Assembly (NCBI GenBank): GCA_021432635.1
Contig: MU270015.1
Location: forward strand, 2,896,416-2,960,415
Direction: 5' to 3'
DNA length: 64,000 bases
Source: Thozetella sp. PMI_491
Taxonomy: Eukaryota > Ascomycota > Sordariomycetes > Chaetosphaeriales > Chaetosphaeriaceae
Shown here one piece after another: positions 11,064 through 23,313 of the stretch. The translations under genes were made by a program, and so were the position numbers. Every line of letters starts with the position of its first letter. The first letter of the stretch is position 1. Below the pieces are notes generated by a model, which was not told where the DNA came from, did not search any database, and saw nothing but the letters and a program-made list of their open reading frames with translations.

Positions 11064-12568
11064 ATGAGGACGCTTAGCCTCAAGTGGACCTTCTTTTATA
11101 GACCAAATTTTCGTTTGAGGCTCTCACAGCCTAAGTCGGCCTCCCTTAATTCTGCATCCTGGAAATTCCTTTTTTTGCCCCTGGACCCAAGAGGCTTGGG
11201 CTGGCCTAGTCGAGGAGATTCCATGCGTCCAATTCTGGCCAGATGGGACGAGAAATAAAGCCACAATTGGGCGAGGCTATCGTCAGGGTCGCCAATGGCA
11301 TTAGAGCTTAATCGCGGGCGACTCCAATAGTACGTAGCGGGCGCTCTTGAAATTTCTCGGGGTGGTATTGTAACATGTGCGGCTGACGAGAGACGACGCC
11401 ACCGCTGAAAATGCGGCTGCGCTTCACTCGCAATCAGGTTGAGAGGTATGCAAGGGGGCGTCTCACCTCCGCGACACGCATTGAAAACGAGGACAAAGCG
11501 TATCTTTAATGGTTATCTCGTGGGTGGCACGACCGCAATGCGTTATCAGCTACTACCCGGCAGTGAATCCAGCCTGCTATTATATAGTCAGCGAGCAATT
11601 TATGTGATTGAAGAATTTGGCGGCCTCTCTTGCCAGGCTGTGACCGGCTTATTGGCACTTTCATGGCCTAAATGAATGCATTCCATACGAAGCAGCTTGA
11701 CATAAGGTTGTTGTAGTCTCCAAGGGCTGTTGAAGTCTCCAATTCTCTTTGGCATTTCAAGTGCAAGGCTCCGCATTATATATAGCTGACGATGGACCTG
11801 TATCACCACAGCCAAGAAAACTCCCCAAATTTGTGATAGAGACAGTTTCGTTGATTCCTTCTTTGACTTTGATGGGATCTAGAGATCAGGTATATATGAT
11901 CAAAAATCGATAAAGCCGCTGTGAAGGTCTCGGAAAACCTCGCCTTCTGAGGATTACTTGGCGTCCACACCGCATGTTTAGATATCGACCTTTTTGGAAA
12001 GCAATGGGGGATGGCCCATGCTAGAAGTAAATATAAGATTCAAAATCTAGGATCGTCCTAAGCAAGAAGCATTAGGCCACATAGCCACCGTATTGGAAGA
12101 GTTTCCCGTCAAAGGAATTTTAACCAATGTAAGGAGTCAGTCGCCTTACAGAGGTATTATTGAGCTACTCGGTGTGCCCTCTCGACCGAGTTCGTTGTAG
12201 CTGCGGTGTATGCCTTACGCATCAACTTTGCCACAATGGAGTCGAATCAGTAGCCGAGAGCTGTCCACTGCATTTAGCTCTGACAAGATTGGTGAAATAT
12301 ACCAAATCCAAGATAAAATGCTTAGAGCTTTATGCCTCTCTTTTAGTTACTCGTCACCCATTACGTATCTCCATTAATAGTGGCTCTGGAGAGTATAGAA
12401 GGATGTAAATAATAATACAAGAAACGCATTTATATCTTGTCCCTGGGTTCCCATACGTACTGGCTGCCATCTCCTTGTCAGCATCTACTCCACCACAGTT
12501 AAATTGTGTATTGCATACAGTTATATCTACTATGTTTTCACCAAATACTTTTGTATTTCTGATTCACT
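11064..12568. other. Intergenic, no gene supported
   Basis: No frame here gives a recognisable protein. It contains the upstream region of the membrane-protein gene and AT-rich DNA before the NmrA remnant. Confidence 0.5.
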
Positions 12569-13490
12569 ATGGAAAAATCTATTGTCCTTGTAATTGGAGG
12601 TGCTGGTGGCCAAGGGGTACCGATTGTTGAAGGGAGGTATAGGTCCTCTTACTCTATTGAACAGACCTTGTTTGGAATGACTATTCCGTGCGAGTATTCA
12701 CGCGTGATGCGAGTTCGAACCACTCCCGGAAACTTGCAAGCCTAGGATCAGATGTGGCCTTTGTCATTGACGGAGTGACTGACGAAGTGGCGCTACGGGC
12801 GGCATTTAGGGATGTTGAATACGCATTCGTAAATCTCAACTGCTGGGCGCTGGGCATTAAGAACCAAATGTACTGGGGAATACGAATCTTCGAGCCTGGT
12901 GGTGCAAAGCGGCGTGAGGCATTATATTTGGTCGTCTCTTGACAACTATTTCTTGGAGACCAAATATGACGATGCTCTTCGCGTTGGCCATTAATACTGA
13001 AAATGCACGTCAAGCAGTGGATGTCGTCTGTAGCTCAGAGCTCGATGAAATGAACTGCACTCGGTAGGTACCGGCCCTTACACCCAGCAGCTTTGGTACT
13101 TCAAGCGCCCTAAGAAGCTTGAATCCGGCGAGTACGACTGCCGCCTCCCTCTTGACGACGGGTTGATGCCGTATGCGTGAATTAATGACCTAGATTACAA
13201 TGTTTGCTGGATATATGGGCATCCTGAGAGGTCTGCTGGAATCAATCTCGAGGTCTCGGTCGAGCACGTATCGTTTGATCACGGAAGTGACGGGCAAGCC
13301 TGCAAGAGCCATGAAGCTCACCATCAAGAACTGGTTCAACGAGACAAGGCCCTCAGAAAGTGCTCAGCCCAGGATAAGGTCTACAGAAGCCCCCGCTGAA
13401 GACCCGTCGTCGTTGAGCCTCTACGACAACTTTGCGGCGTGGCGGAGGATCTACCGGCTGCCCGGGGGAGAACAAGGGCCTTCTACATAG
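12569..13490 (+). pseudogene. Decayed NmrA-like (NAD(P)-binding) gene
   Basis: Pieces of an NmrA-like Rossmann protein follow in the right order but in different frames. ATG 12569 opens with a glycine-rich nucleotide-binding loop (GGAGGQG). After a break at about 12640 comes a β-strand and linker (YSVRVFTRDA). A frame change at about 12893 leads into a stretch ending SSLDNYFLETKYDD, then TAA and TGA stops at about 12990. Further pieces (TGPYTQQLW; a C-terminal GKPARAMKLTI at about 13290; NFAAWRRIYR at about 13440) are again separated by stops. No intron set with credible splice sites repairs all breaks. Intact relatives are redox sensors or reductases; this copy should be inactive. Confidence 0.72.
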
Positions 13491-15366
13491 GGATTACGAA
13501 AGTCTAGATGAGATATACCCTGGGAGAATCTGGAGCCTGAAGCAGTGAATGCAAAAGGTTGGGTATAATGATGATGAGAGACGGACGTTTGAAGCAACTA
13601 CGCTATGGAGTCTGTAGAGTGCGACACGGCAGGTTAGGGTATCAATCCCAATTCTTTGTTTAGGCACCGAGCCTTTGCCCAAAGGACCAAGTGGGTGCTA
13701 AAAGACAAAAGCTATTCGTGGCATCCATGGGCTGAAGCCAACATCGGCGCTACTAATGAAGCCGAGAGAGGTTGCGTGCTCGAGTCCCTATTGACTCGAG
13801 AGTCCTTTCGGCAACTGTAGTTAGAACCGAGAGAACCCGGTATTCTATCGGCTTATACTCGCTTGTATCGGGCATTAATGCCTAGAGTTGGGCGGCAGTG
13901 GCTTGACCTGACAAGAATCTCAAATTGTGATGAGGGTGACGAAATGCCGCCATTAAGCTACAACACATCCCCAAGAACATCAGATATCGCGCTTTTAACT
14001 TGGGAAATTTATCCAAGGCCGACGCAAACCGTGTATCCTATGACTGTAGCAGAGCGAGTCAGTCTCGGGTTAAACGAAGTTTGTAATTCGTAAATCTCGA
14101 GACTGGTGTCATACAAAGTGCTGATCCTTGCTATACATAACGGTGAGGCCTTACAGTGTACTCTCAATCTTGATACCCAAGGAGGAAAATCGGGCTCAGC
14201 GTAGCCAAGACGGATCAGGACTAGCAGATAGCCTATTGTGAGGCTGCATATCTGATTCACCATTGTGACCTTTTTGTTAACGAATCGCACTCTTTAACGC
14301 TGACAGCAACCCCACTCGTCGCCCAGCTTGGAGGAAAGCCTCTTTGCCATCGCACCCGCGAGGCCAACACAGTCGGCCTCACGGTGCATATGCCTGGGGA
14401 CGTCTGTAGCAGAATTACGCGCGCAGGTGAACAAGGCATAATTTTCGGCAACCCCTGTTCCGCCTTACCGGACAACGCGACTCCGGCACGCCACAAGGAG
14501 TGTAGCCAATGAGGAGGGGTCTAGTCCAAACACACGTCTCGCCCAACATAAAGACCATAAGAGGCCTCGGTCATTCCCTATGGGGGAAAGTGAGTTACCC
14601 CTCAATCCTGTTCCATCGCTTACTGCCTCTTGCGGCATTCCTCTAGACTTGCGCGCATAATCGCTGCGAAATATTAGTCACTATCTAAGGTACGTAATGC
14701 CCTTGAATCCATACACCAATGGCCAAAAGGCCAGTATACACTCCCTTGTTTTCTCCATGCCCAGGCTAATACAGGCGAGGCTAGGCTTGTTTACCGATCC
14801 AATGCTCAACGCACTTCCTGCGAACCACGCTGAGGATGAGATCGTTCGACATGGAGAGTTGCATACACGATATGCCACTGCGAGGACACTCTCCCGGGAG
14901 CTAGAGAGCTTCCTCGATGGAGCCGCGTTCAAAGTCGAGGTATTGCGATGCGGTGATCACATACATTTCCCGGAGACGTGGCTATCTTCTCACGCAATGA
15001 TAGATGCGACACAACATATACCATATTCAGGCCAGCAAAGACTTTAATCTCGTTAGTACTACAGCCTAGAGGTTTCAGCGTAGTGCCTAGACTAACCGTA
15101 GATCTTAATATTTAGAGTGCACTGCGGCGGAAATTTGAAAAAGGGGGAGGGTCACTAGTATCGGTTGGACCACGTCTGTAAGCCGTAGAAGTGATTGCTT
15201 GAGATAGAAAACTAGACAAAGGTTGCACCGGCATTGAAGAGCAGTTATACTTCCACGTAGTTTAAATTGCAGCCATTCTTCAAGAGGGATAAATAGCCGA
15301 CTTCGCAATAGCCTTCAAAATACGTGAATCTTTCCGTAGAACACGCAAATAGAGACAACAATGCGC
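13491..15366. other. Gene-poor stretch
   Basis: Several open frames of 60-116 codons occur on both strands (the longest at 14697-15047) but none shows domain-like composition or plausible splicing. No repeats or mobile element seen. Confidence 0.45.
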
Positions 15367-17368
15367 TCACCGCACCCTCACAGATTCTGGCCTGTCCCGA
15401 GAAAGATGATGGAGATATAGATATCCAACCCCAACCCTCTCGTAGAGCTTGTAGGAGAAGCTGTTTGCTATTGGGCGAATCACCAATACCCAATGCACCG
15501 GTTCCCCCTTCGCGATCTCCTTCTTCTCTGTCCCTACCACAATACACCTGAGGGTATCGGCTTCATATTGCTGCGGATCGTCAAATATAAGCCTCTTTAA
15601 CATTTCGACCCGCTCCATCGTGAGCTTGCGTGCGTGTGCCATCAGGTCCGTAGGCCGTGTGCTCTGGTCGGCTCCCCAGTGCCGCCCATCCCAGCCCTCC
15701 GTTCCAGACACGAAGGGGCTCTCGAGGTCTTGAGACCAGGCGGCCCCGTCGAATGGAATTTCCATGTACTTTATAGGGCCACGGAATGCCATCCAGGACC
15801 ACGATGGCACATGTCGGTCGCCTGGATACTGGATACGACTCAAGGAGCTGTCGCTGGCCCGCTGCCACAGAAGCCCTCGCTGGAGGTAGTTGTCGAAAAC
15901 GCCGTAGCCTCCACGTGTCTCAAATGTCCGGGCCAGCCGCTTTTCGAGGCCCGCGATAGCGATGGGCCGATCTTCGTGACGTGTAAAGCCAAGGCTAGAG
16001 TATCGCTCATAGATGCTCTGAAAGAACATAATGCGGCCGCCTTTGAAGTACTTGAGGGCAGAATTGGGGAAGTCAGAGTCTCCTAGGAACGAGGCCTTCG
16101 GACTGCCACGTAACTTATTTAGCCCACTACTCTCTGGACACAGGATAGAGCGATAGGAAAGAAGGCTTACTTCAGAAGTTTTGCCAGAGTTTCGCAATGA
16201 ACACCTTCACCGCATTCCCAGTAAATCTGGGTCGAGGTAAAATGGATCGATCTGCGGGAAAGAGCTCGCTCTTGCAGCACCCATCCTCGCTTGTTCAGGA
16301 CGCCTTCTTCCACATCAGTATGGAAGTTATCGATGGCTTTGCAGACATAGAAATCGCCTCGGTCCGTGTCAATCTTGATGCATGGGCGTGGTTCCCTCTG
16401 ACGAAAAAAGCCTTCATCTGAGGAATTAGCCGAACTAGCTGCAAGGGTGCAGTATGCAGAGCTGAAAACGTCTTCCATCCGACGTGATTCCACTTCCCAG
16501 TCCTCTTCGTCATTCTGAATGATGCATAGGGAGTCGATCCAAAGATAGCGAATACCTAGAGCACGTGTAGCTCGAACCGCGTCTCTGAACGTAGGCGGAA
16601 GCCTCTCGTAGCTGATATGTTGCCTAAATTCGTCAATATTGTGCTTAAACGTGCAGAAACGACGGCTCTCGTCTACTCTTCCCCAGCAGTGACTCAGAGC
16701 TACGTATCTTCCACTTCTTTTGCCGTTGCCTTCTACAAGACAGAGCGTCGGGGTATTTGCGTCACCGACATCTAGCACACGAGTTGGCAGCGCGTTATCT
16801 CCCCGTTTTCCTTCCGCAGACAGGCAGTGATGAGTCTCGTCGCAGGTACGAAGCCACTCGATCATGATCTTAGTTTGTATGTCGCTGCATTGTTCAGGGA
16901 GTACCGGGAGACCCAGCTGGGCTGGCTTCGGTGGTATCATTTGAGACTCTGGTTCGTCGGCGTACACATTAGTTCCTCGCAATATGGGGTCGGGTCGAGT
17001 GTAAGGTGTTCGACAATACCTGGATCGGCGTAAATCGAAATCACTGGCAGCCCGTCCGGCCCAACCTTGAACGCAGACTCAATCCTATGAAACTCAATCT
17101 TTCCTTGGCCATATGGATTGTAGCTGAGTGCTGTCTGATAGAATAGCCGGCAGAGATCGCAGATCCTAGCTGTCTCTTTAAGCTGCGCGACTTCTTGTGA
17201 CAATCTGAAGCCGTTGGCCCATATATCGATCCGTCTGCAATTGTCACAGAGCTCGGCATTCGTATTCTGCGGTCTAAAAGCCGACCAGTCTATCTTCTCT
17301 AGGATCTTTCTCGCGAACTCATTGTCGGCTTTATATTCCCAATCATTATCTAGTAGCTTGCGATGTTG
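15367..17368 (-). CDS. HET-domain (heterokaryon incompatibility) protein
   Basis: Three visible exons join in frame: 17368-17020, 16975-16171 and 16102-15367. The introns are 44 nt (GTATTG...GAG) and 68 nt (GTAAGC...GGCAG); both look like frameshifts unless spliced. HET signatures are clear: YVALSHCWG, LGIRYLWIDSLCIIQND followed by DW, and RGWVLQERALSRR. The N-terminal part has a CDNC/CDLC cysteine pair region and the C-terminal part has LNPKASFLGD, EDRPIAIAGLEKR and WSWMAF, seen in many HET proteins. HET domains trigger cell death in vegetative incompatibility. The true start is not settled: codons at 17368 directly follow a TAG acceptor, so a short first exon lies upstream between about 17400 and 17640. 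The neighbouring kinase is transcribed the same way. Confidence 0.82.
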
Positions 17369-17643
17369 CTACACGGATTAGTCGTTCCATGCGGGCTAGA
17401 GAGTTAGAAGATATGGAACAGGGGCGCATACCAACTGTTATGAGGTGTGAGTATACAGTATCTGCCGAATGTTAACCTGATCAACTCACAGCCTAGAATC
17501 GAAGTCAGTAATGTTCCAGTGTCCTCAGTCTTGTAATGTATTATACTGACGTTCTACGGCCAGAAAATTGTCAATAGGCGACCCCAACCATTAATTAGCG
17601 CGAATACCAATTCATTTGAATCACTTACATACTATTAATTCGA

Positions 17644-19604
17644 TCAGTTTCTGTTGGGATCTTTGCTACTGGGAGTATAACTCACTTCCTCTGCGGCAAC
17701 ACGGACTTTTGCAGGTCCAGGCGCAAGAGCTTCAAACACAGCTTTCGGCGTCTCACTCACAGGGGTGATTTGAACATTCTCGTTGTCTTCGGTACTGGAG
17801 GAAGGGACCTGTAGAGAGATGACAGGAATTCTAGGCTGGTCTGCCCTGCGAGGCACTTCCAAGGTCGGGGGCTTAGCACGGATCTGCAGTTTTCGTCTCC
17901 AAATGCTCGAGTCGAAGAGGTAGCCCGCATCTTTTCTTGCTCGGTCGCAAATACTTGTGAACTCATCCGCTAGCTCGCCGGCAGTCGCACGGCCGCCCTG
18001 GTTTGCGTTAGGTCCCTTTAGCGAAACTACAAGAAGCCCTGATTGGATTAGACGGAGCACGTCTTTAAGTGCGTTGTCCGCCTTCGACTCGCCCGCCTCT
18101 AAACGTTTGGAGATTTCATCAATGGTCTCCTGAACTTTATCATGGACCTGGTAACGGCCGTCCTTTATGTCCCAGAATCGATGGAAGCGGCCAGGTTTGT
18201 TGAATTCTCGGAGTTGCTCCTGTCCATCTAGAAGCCAAATCAAGAATTCTAGGAATATACACCCGAGAGACCAGATGTCGTAGCCACGAGAACGCGGATT
18301 GTCGGATTTATCGTCGCACTCTGGAGGCTCATAACGTATGGTGCCCGTCATTGTCTGTGTTCTGGCATGTCGGTTGGTCGTCGCTTCGAGATGGAACTTG
18401 GCGAGTCCCACATCTGCGATCAAAATGTTGCCTCGGCCTCCGCCTTCTGTAAAGCGAAGCAAGTTCTCCGGCTTAAGATCGCCATGCCGGCAGTTCCTAC
18501 TGTGGAGAGCTTCAAGTCCTTTCACTAGGCCGCACATTTGATCCAAGACCCATAAGATGAGATCGGCATCCCGCTTCAGCCTTGGGACGGAGTCTCCATC
18601 CGCCTGCGCCCAATACTCGCGAAGATTGTCCCCCTGCGCCCAGGGAAAGACGAAGCACAAAGAGTCGCCCCTCTCATACGTGGCTATCGGCTTGATAAGA
18701 TGTCGATTATCCAGCTCACGTATGATATTGAGCGTGTCTGCCTCGCGTTGGTAGTAGGTACCCTTATCTTGCTGTAGCTGCTTAATGGCGACGAGCGGCT
18801 TAGCCCCGTCTTCCTGCAGGCACGTAAGATTAGACAGTCATGTAAGCGTGTAACAGTTGGTCTTCTTACGAGGACTAAGACTTGTTGGTGGGCATCGTGG
18901 ATCCTGACTTGCCTAACCCTGCTGAAGAAACCGCCAGCGACTTTCGCGGTATGTTCAATGTAGGGCATAGGTCGGCGCTGGTTGAATATGTAGCGGAACT
19001 TGTCTTCTGTAAAAACAGGTGCTAGAAAGAGCCACTGCCTGTTGATAAAGCTCTGGCGAGAAACGTCTCTCCAATGGGGAGCGTAGAAAGCCCCCCAGCG
19101 TCCGGGCCGAGTCTTGTTAGTACCCTCGTCGAGCGTCGCAATTTCGTATCGAACTTTCTTCCCCTCGACCTTTGTGCCCCCCTTTCTCCTCTTGTCGACC
19201 GGGAGATCATGGTCGGTAAAGCCTTGTTGTCGCAAAGTGTCGAGGGCTGGAAGCATTTCGATATCCACAAGGATCAGGAAGGTCCTCTTGGCGACACCAG
19301 AAGCATACTCCAAGAGTTCATCGTTGCACTCCACCCCATCCTCGTCGAAGGCAGCAATTACCTCGCCTCGCGAGGTGAAGCTGTCGATAAAGTTAGCTGG
19401 TAAAAAATCTTGTGCATCGAATCCTGCCACCACCGCCTCTGATATCCTATCCCTCAAGGACATGACAGAGGAGGTGTCGGTGAATGGCGACGATAGAGAC
19501 GACTCCACGACATCGGGCCGAGGAGTGGCAAAATCACGCTGCTCAACCCCGTCTATTGATGGCGGTGCCAAGGTCAACTTCGGCGGACGCAGAGTGCTAG
19601 GCAT
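17644..19604 (-). CDS. Serine/threonine protein kinase with DVG in place of DFG
   Basis: Two exons (19604-18870 and 18813-17644) give 634 aa. The first ~245 residues have no domain I can name; within them are SLRDRISEAV and an acidic/basic linker. The kinase core follows: VAIK at 253-256 (K256), RHGDLKPENLL with the catalytic D357, then ADVGLAKFH where the usual DFG Phe is Val (379-381), YEPPE in place of APE, and GYDIWSLGCIF. The metal-binding Asp and catalytic Asp are present, so activity is possible despite DVG. The C-terminal ~150 residues are low-complexity. The HET gene lies about 275 bases downstream on the same strand. This belongs to the expanded, fast-evolving fungal kinases; substrates are unknown. 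Confidence 0.85.
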
Positions 19605-20515
19605 CGCGATGGACTAATCTCGGTAAGCGGTTCACTGCTGTTAGTTCTGTTGATTTGTTTACGCTGTTTTCTGTCTGAAACCTTGTCAAGATGTAACGAG
19701 AAAATAGAATCCTCACTGCCGTGTGGGACACCTCATGTGAGGAAAGGAGCCATGCTGTCTGCCTGGGGCATCTTGACCAATCAATGCCCGGAGTGTGGTA
19801 AGCGAAAAGCCACCAGAGGGTGTGCTGAATGATAGTGTGGGTGCACTAGCCAATGTGATCGCGTCTGGGGCGCCTCATCCTCATGCGCAGAGAAAAGGCT
19901 GGGACTTTCAACTGACATACTTGCTTCTGTAGTCGGATCAGTTAGAGCTACATTACTTGAGTTGCAGGCAATACTAATACAGGTGCTGGGCAAGTTATCA
20001 TAGCAACTCTTAGGGGGGAGTCTACATGCAGTAATAGGTTGAAGTGTTAAATTTACCCCCTATGTGTCCTGCTGTCAACAAGAAGTCTAACTTCGAATTC
20101 GTCACTATTATGGCATAAGGGTGATGGCTATCATATTTCTTTATTTGAACAAATAGACGATACTATAGTGATGCGGTATCTCATGGGCCTTATCTGGTGG
20201 GAAGGCGAAAGTATATCTTATACTGAATCCCCATGTTTATATTCTAACAGAACTGCCGCTTGTGAAAGGTATTGTGGTATACATAAAAATTGGCGCCTGA
20301 GCTTTGGCGTGACAGGAACCGGTGCTGGAGAGTCCGTCGTGAGCACCCTCGCGCAAATATGTACAACTGCGGGCTCCTCTATAACTACCTAAGCCCTTTA
20401 CCAAGAATAGTGAGATAGTATACAGCCGTAATCAACCAAATCAAAGCAGATCTAGGAGTGATCCCAGTGTCTATGATTGCGAAGATAGCGATGCCAGTGA
20501 CATCACGAGACGATA
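19605..20515. other. Intergenic upstream of kinase gene
   Basis: About 900 bases with no supported gene. Open frames here are short and lack spliceable partners. Confidence 0.45.
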
Positions 20516-20893
20516 TCAGCATCGAGGTGCTTTGACAGACAGCCGCCGCTCCACATCGGACGCGTCAGAGCTAGTGTCCTCAGCTTCTCGTCGATCCATC
20601 TGATACGTCTTGGAGAGCATTGATATCTATAAAAGTGTTAGTAAGACTTATTCTTGACTGATACAAGTGACCTCACTCACCACTGCGTCGACATCGTCCT
20701 TATTAGGGTAGATCATATAGGTGTTGTGCCTCATCTCGACTTTGAAAGGCCCGCTCGTGCATGTTTTGCTGAGTCCCTCGCTGAGCTCGCGCTGGCTAAA
20801 GAAGTGCGAGTGAACGCGAATCGCCACGCGATTTTTGTTGCACTTCTCCTCTCCATCTCCGCGCTCAGAGGTGATTGCATTAGACGAAGACAT
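20516..20893 (-). CDS. Small two-exon protein of unknown function, 107 aa
   Basis: Exon 1 (20893-20681, ATG start) and exon 2 (20626-20516, ending TGA) are joined by a textbook 54-nt intron: GTGAGT donor, TTACTAAC branch site, ATAG acceptor. Phase is kept exactly. The product is hydrophilic with no signal peptide or membrane segment. It opens MSSSNAITSERG, has a central segment (VAIRVHSHFF) and an acidic/serine-rich tail (EDTSSDASD). I do not recognise it. It lies between the two kinase genes and would be missed by a length filter. The splice signals, rather than homology, are the evidence that it is real. Confidence 0.6.
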
Positions 20894-22812
20894 TTTGCTT
20901 GCGTTATGGTTCTTGGTTCCAGGTTCGTGGAGCTCCTATGAGATGAAGCAAATTCTGAGAGAAAAATCTGGATTCGGTGTGTAAGCGGTAAGGTTTGGAG
21001 GGACCAACAGGGGTGCTAAGTGCCAGACTAATATGAGGACCTCCGCTGGCCGGTCCTCGGACCGGTGGCGGTGGCGTAGCCCACCAATCTCCTGCAATTG
21101 CGACGTAGCACTGGGGCTAGATGACGCAGATTGCTAAACCTACTAGCCATTTCGAGAACGATCGAGAAAAGATGGTGGGCGAGACCCCTCGTTGGCCTGG
21201 GGATCAGCTGCGCAGCCGGGCCTGCCTAGTGTCTATCCCTTGCCCACACCCTCGGTGTGCTATCGCCAATAGTGCCTTGCGCTCTCGCTAAGCCGCAGGG
21301 GTGCGGTAGCCAAGGTCTGGGTTTGGACACCTTCAATTGTTCAGTCAATTCCTGATTAGCTTTCAGCCCGGTCCTCGTGGAGGGGACCCCAACGCCCCCG
21401 GCGCGTAAGAGTGGTGGTGTAGTGCTTTCAAGCTGGGCGGAAGCGAGGCACTCCAGGTCATCCTAATGTGCCGTTGTACGACAAAATAGCTCCAATATTC
21501 GGCAATTCGGGCAGGAGGGGGCGGAGGATTGACTTCTCTTGCATTTTTAATGCCGGAACTCGGAATAGGAATTGTTGGCTCCTGCCGCCAGCCTGCGAGT
21601 TGAGGGGCTGATTCAGAGCCTTGCGGACCGAAAAAGGTCGCAACATTCCACCTCGCAAATGCGCAAAAGACGGGATGGGCTGTCCGGTAATGTGCAGATT
21701 CCAATGCCCAGCAGCCTTGGCAGACTAGAATCTCGCTGCTAGCCCGCGATCTTCTGCCGTACTACAGCAGCGTCATGACGTGCAGTGCAGCAAAGGGGGG
21801 CACACCACTTGTGCCCCGTGCTGCCCCTAAATAGGCACGTGGGTTGCCCGAGGCCCTCGTGGGTGTCTGGTCTGGAGGTGTGCCTAGGACAAGTCTCGAA
21901 GACACCGCGCGGCTTTTCCGTCTAGCCCAACTTCCTTACTAGGTGACATCATGTTCAGGTTCGAATGTCTGAATGACAAGCACGGCCCTGGCGTCCCCAA
22001 GGCGCGCGCGTGGGTGCCGGGCGTGTATGAAGCTTGGCAGTCTGCGCACTGATGCTGGAGCCCGAAGCTTATAGTTCGTGTGTCTGCAACCCGCACGGGA
22101 GCGGTCCTACCCGCAGTGGAGTCCCTTGCCCGATGGTAGTGTTGACTCGATTACGGCTGGCTGCGCACATGCGCATGGGACCCAGAACCTGGGCCATCTG
22201 GGGTAAGTTCTAGACAGGAGCAAAACTCGGCGGCCTTGCGTTCTTTTTTTTCTTGTCGCATGAGCGACCCTTGTGTGCCATGGAGGTGGGCTGTGGAGGT
22301 GCGGCTGAGGGACACTATCTTTCGCCACCTGAGGACTCCTATGAGCAAAGCTAGCCTAGACCCCACGGAACAGAGTGTGTGGTCAGGCCTCTCCAACCTT
22401 CCCCAACGTCACCACCACCGCCCCGAGTCGCCAATTGCTTTCAGCCCGGCTGCACGGCTGGCCTCAAGGGTCCAGGGAGGGTGTGCGGATGGGCGGAGCG
22501 CGATGCGCGGGGATGGTCTGCCTCAACATTATGGGGAACGAGGCAGCCGAGACGAGAGACATACTCGTCAGCAACTTCCCTATCAAGGATGAGCCATATC
22601 TAAATAGGTGCGGGGATGGTGCTAGTCGACAGTAGCACGCGGAGCCACATATCTGCTATGCGCGATAGCCTTCTCGCATCTCCACATGTTCCGTCATTGC
22701 ATGCTTCCGATCAGATGAGCTCACGCGGCGTGTCATAGGCTTGCGCGCTGAACCACGCCGAACTACACTGCCAAACGAAGACCCTGGCAGCCCAAGCCCC
22801 GGGTCCCGAACC

Positions 22813-22848
<36 letters not shown>

Positions 22849-23313
22849 TGCGCCTGCATACACAAGGCTGGGAGCGGTAGCCTCTTAATGAACCCCACCT
22901 GCCTTAACTCGTGAGATTTCCAGCGCGTGTCCTCCCGATCGACGATTTCTTTTCGCCTTGTGATACTAGTGTATGTGAATCGCAAGACACGGAGGTGTTT
23001 CAACGACACTCTCACCCTTCTCGGCGCTGCTCAGGTTCCAGAGTCCGCATCATCCATGCTTGTGGACTGGCGCACCACTTGTGCGCGCGTTTCGGTAGTA
23101 CATGGTCCTCGCCGATGCGGGCGCAGAAAGCTCTGTGCCCCGAGACCGTCGGCTTTCGCCGACCTCCTCTCCGACAAGTCCCAGCGCGGAATATGCTGCG
23201 CAGATTGCCACAGGCTATCTTCCGGTCCCGGAGCGATACAGTGGTAAGTATCAGTTCCAGTGGCTTCGCCTAGCCCCTAGTCCCTAGACAAAGCAAAGAG
23301 CACTCGCGCTAAG
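20894..23313. other. Long GC-rich region without a supported gene
   Basis: Many overlapping open frames reflect high GC content rather than genes; none splices into a recognisable product. Features seen: a perfect 7-bp inverted repeat CCGGTCC-TC-GGACCGG at 21050-21065; a 13-bp direct repeat GCTTTCAGCCCGG at 21359-21371 and 22437-22449; a 35-nt poly-C run at 22814-22848. Composition differs from both flanks. It may be an old, mutated repeat element, but no transposase or terminal repeats were found. Confidence 0.45.
22814..22848. repeat. Poly-C homopolymer, 35 nt
   Basis: Uninterrupted C from 22814 to 22848. It could form a G-quadruplex on the opposite strand or an i-motif. The length in an assembly is uncertain. 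Confidence 0.9.

Noticed and set aside
13760-13810. TTGCGTGCTCGAGTCC with a nearby GACTCGAGAGTCC as a tRNA-like fragment
   Set aside because: No acceptor stem or anticodon arm could be folded around it.
14697-15047. 116-codon plus-strand frame as a small gene
   Set aside because: No recognisable features or splice partners; consistent with chance.
16103-16170. Apparent break in the HET gene at about 16170
   Set aside because: A 68-nt intron ending GGCAG rejoins the frame at a conserved NPKASFLGD segment.
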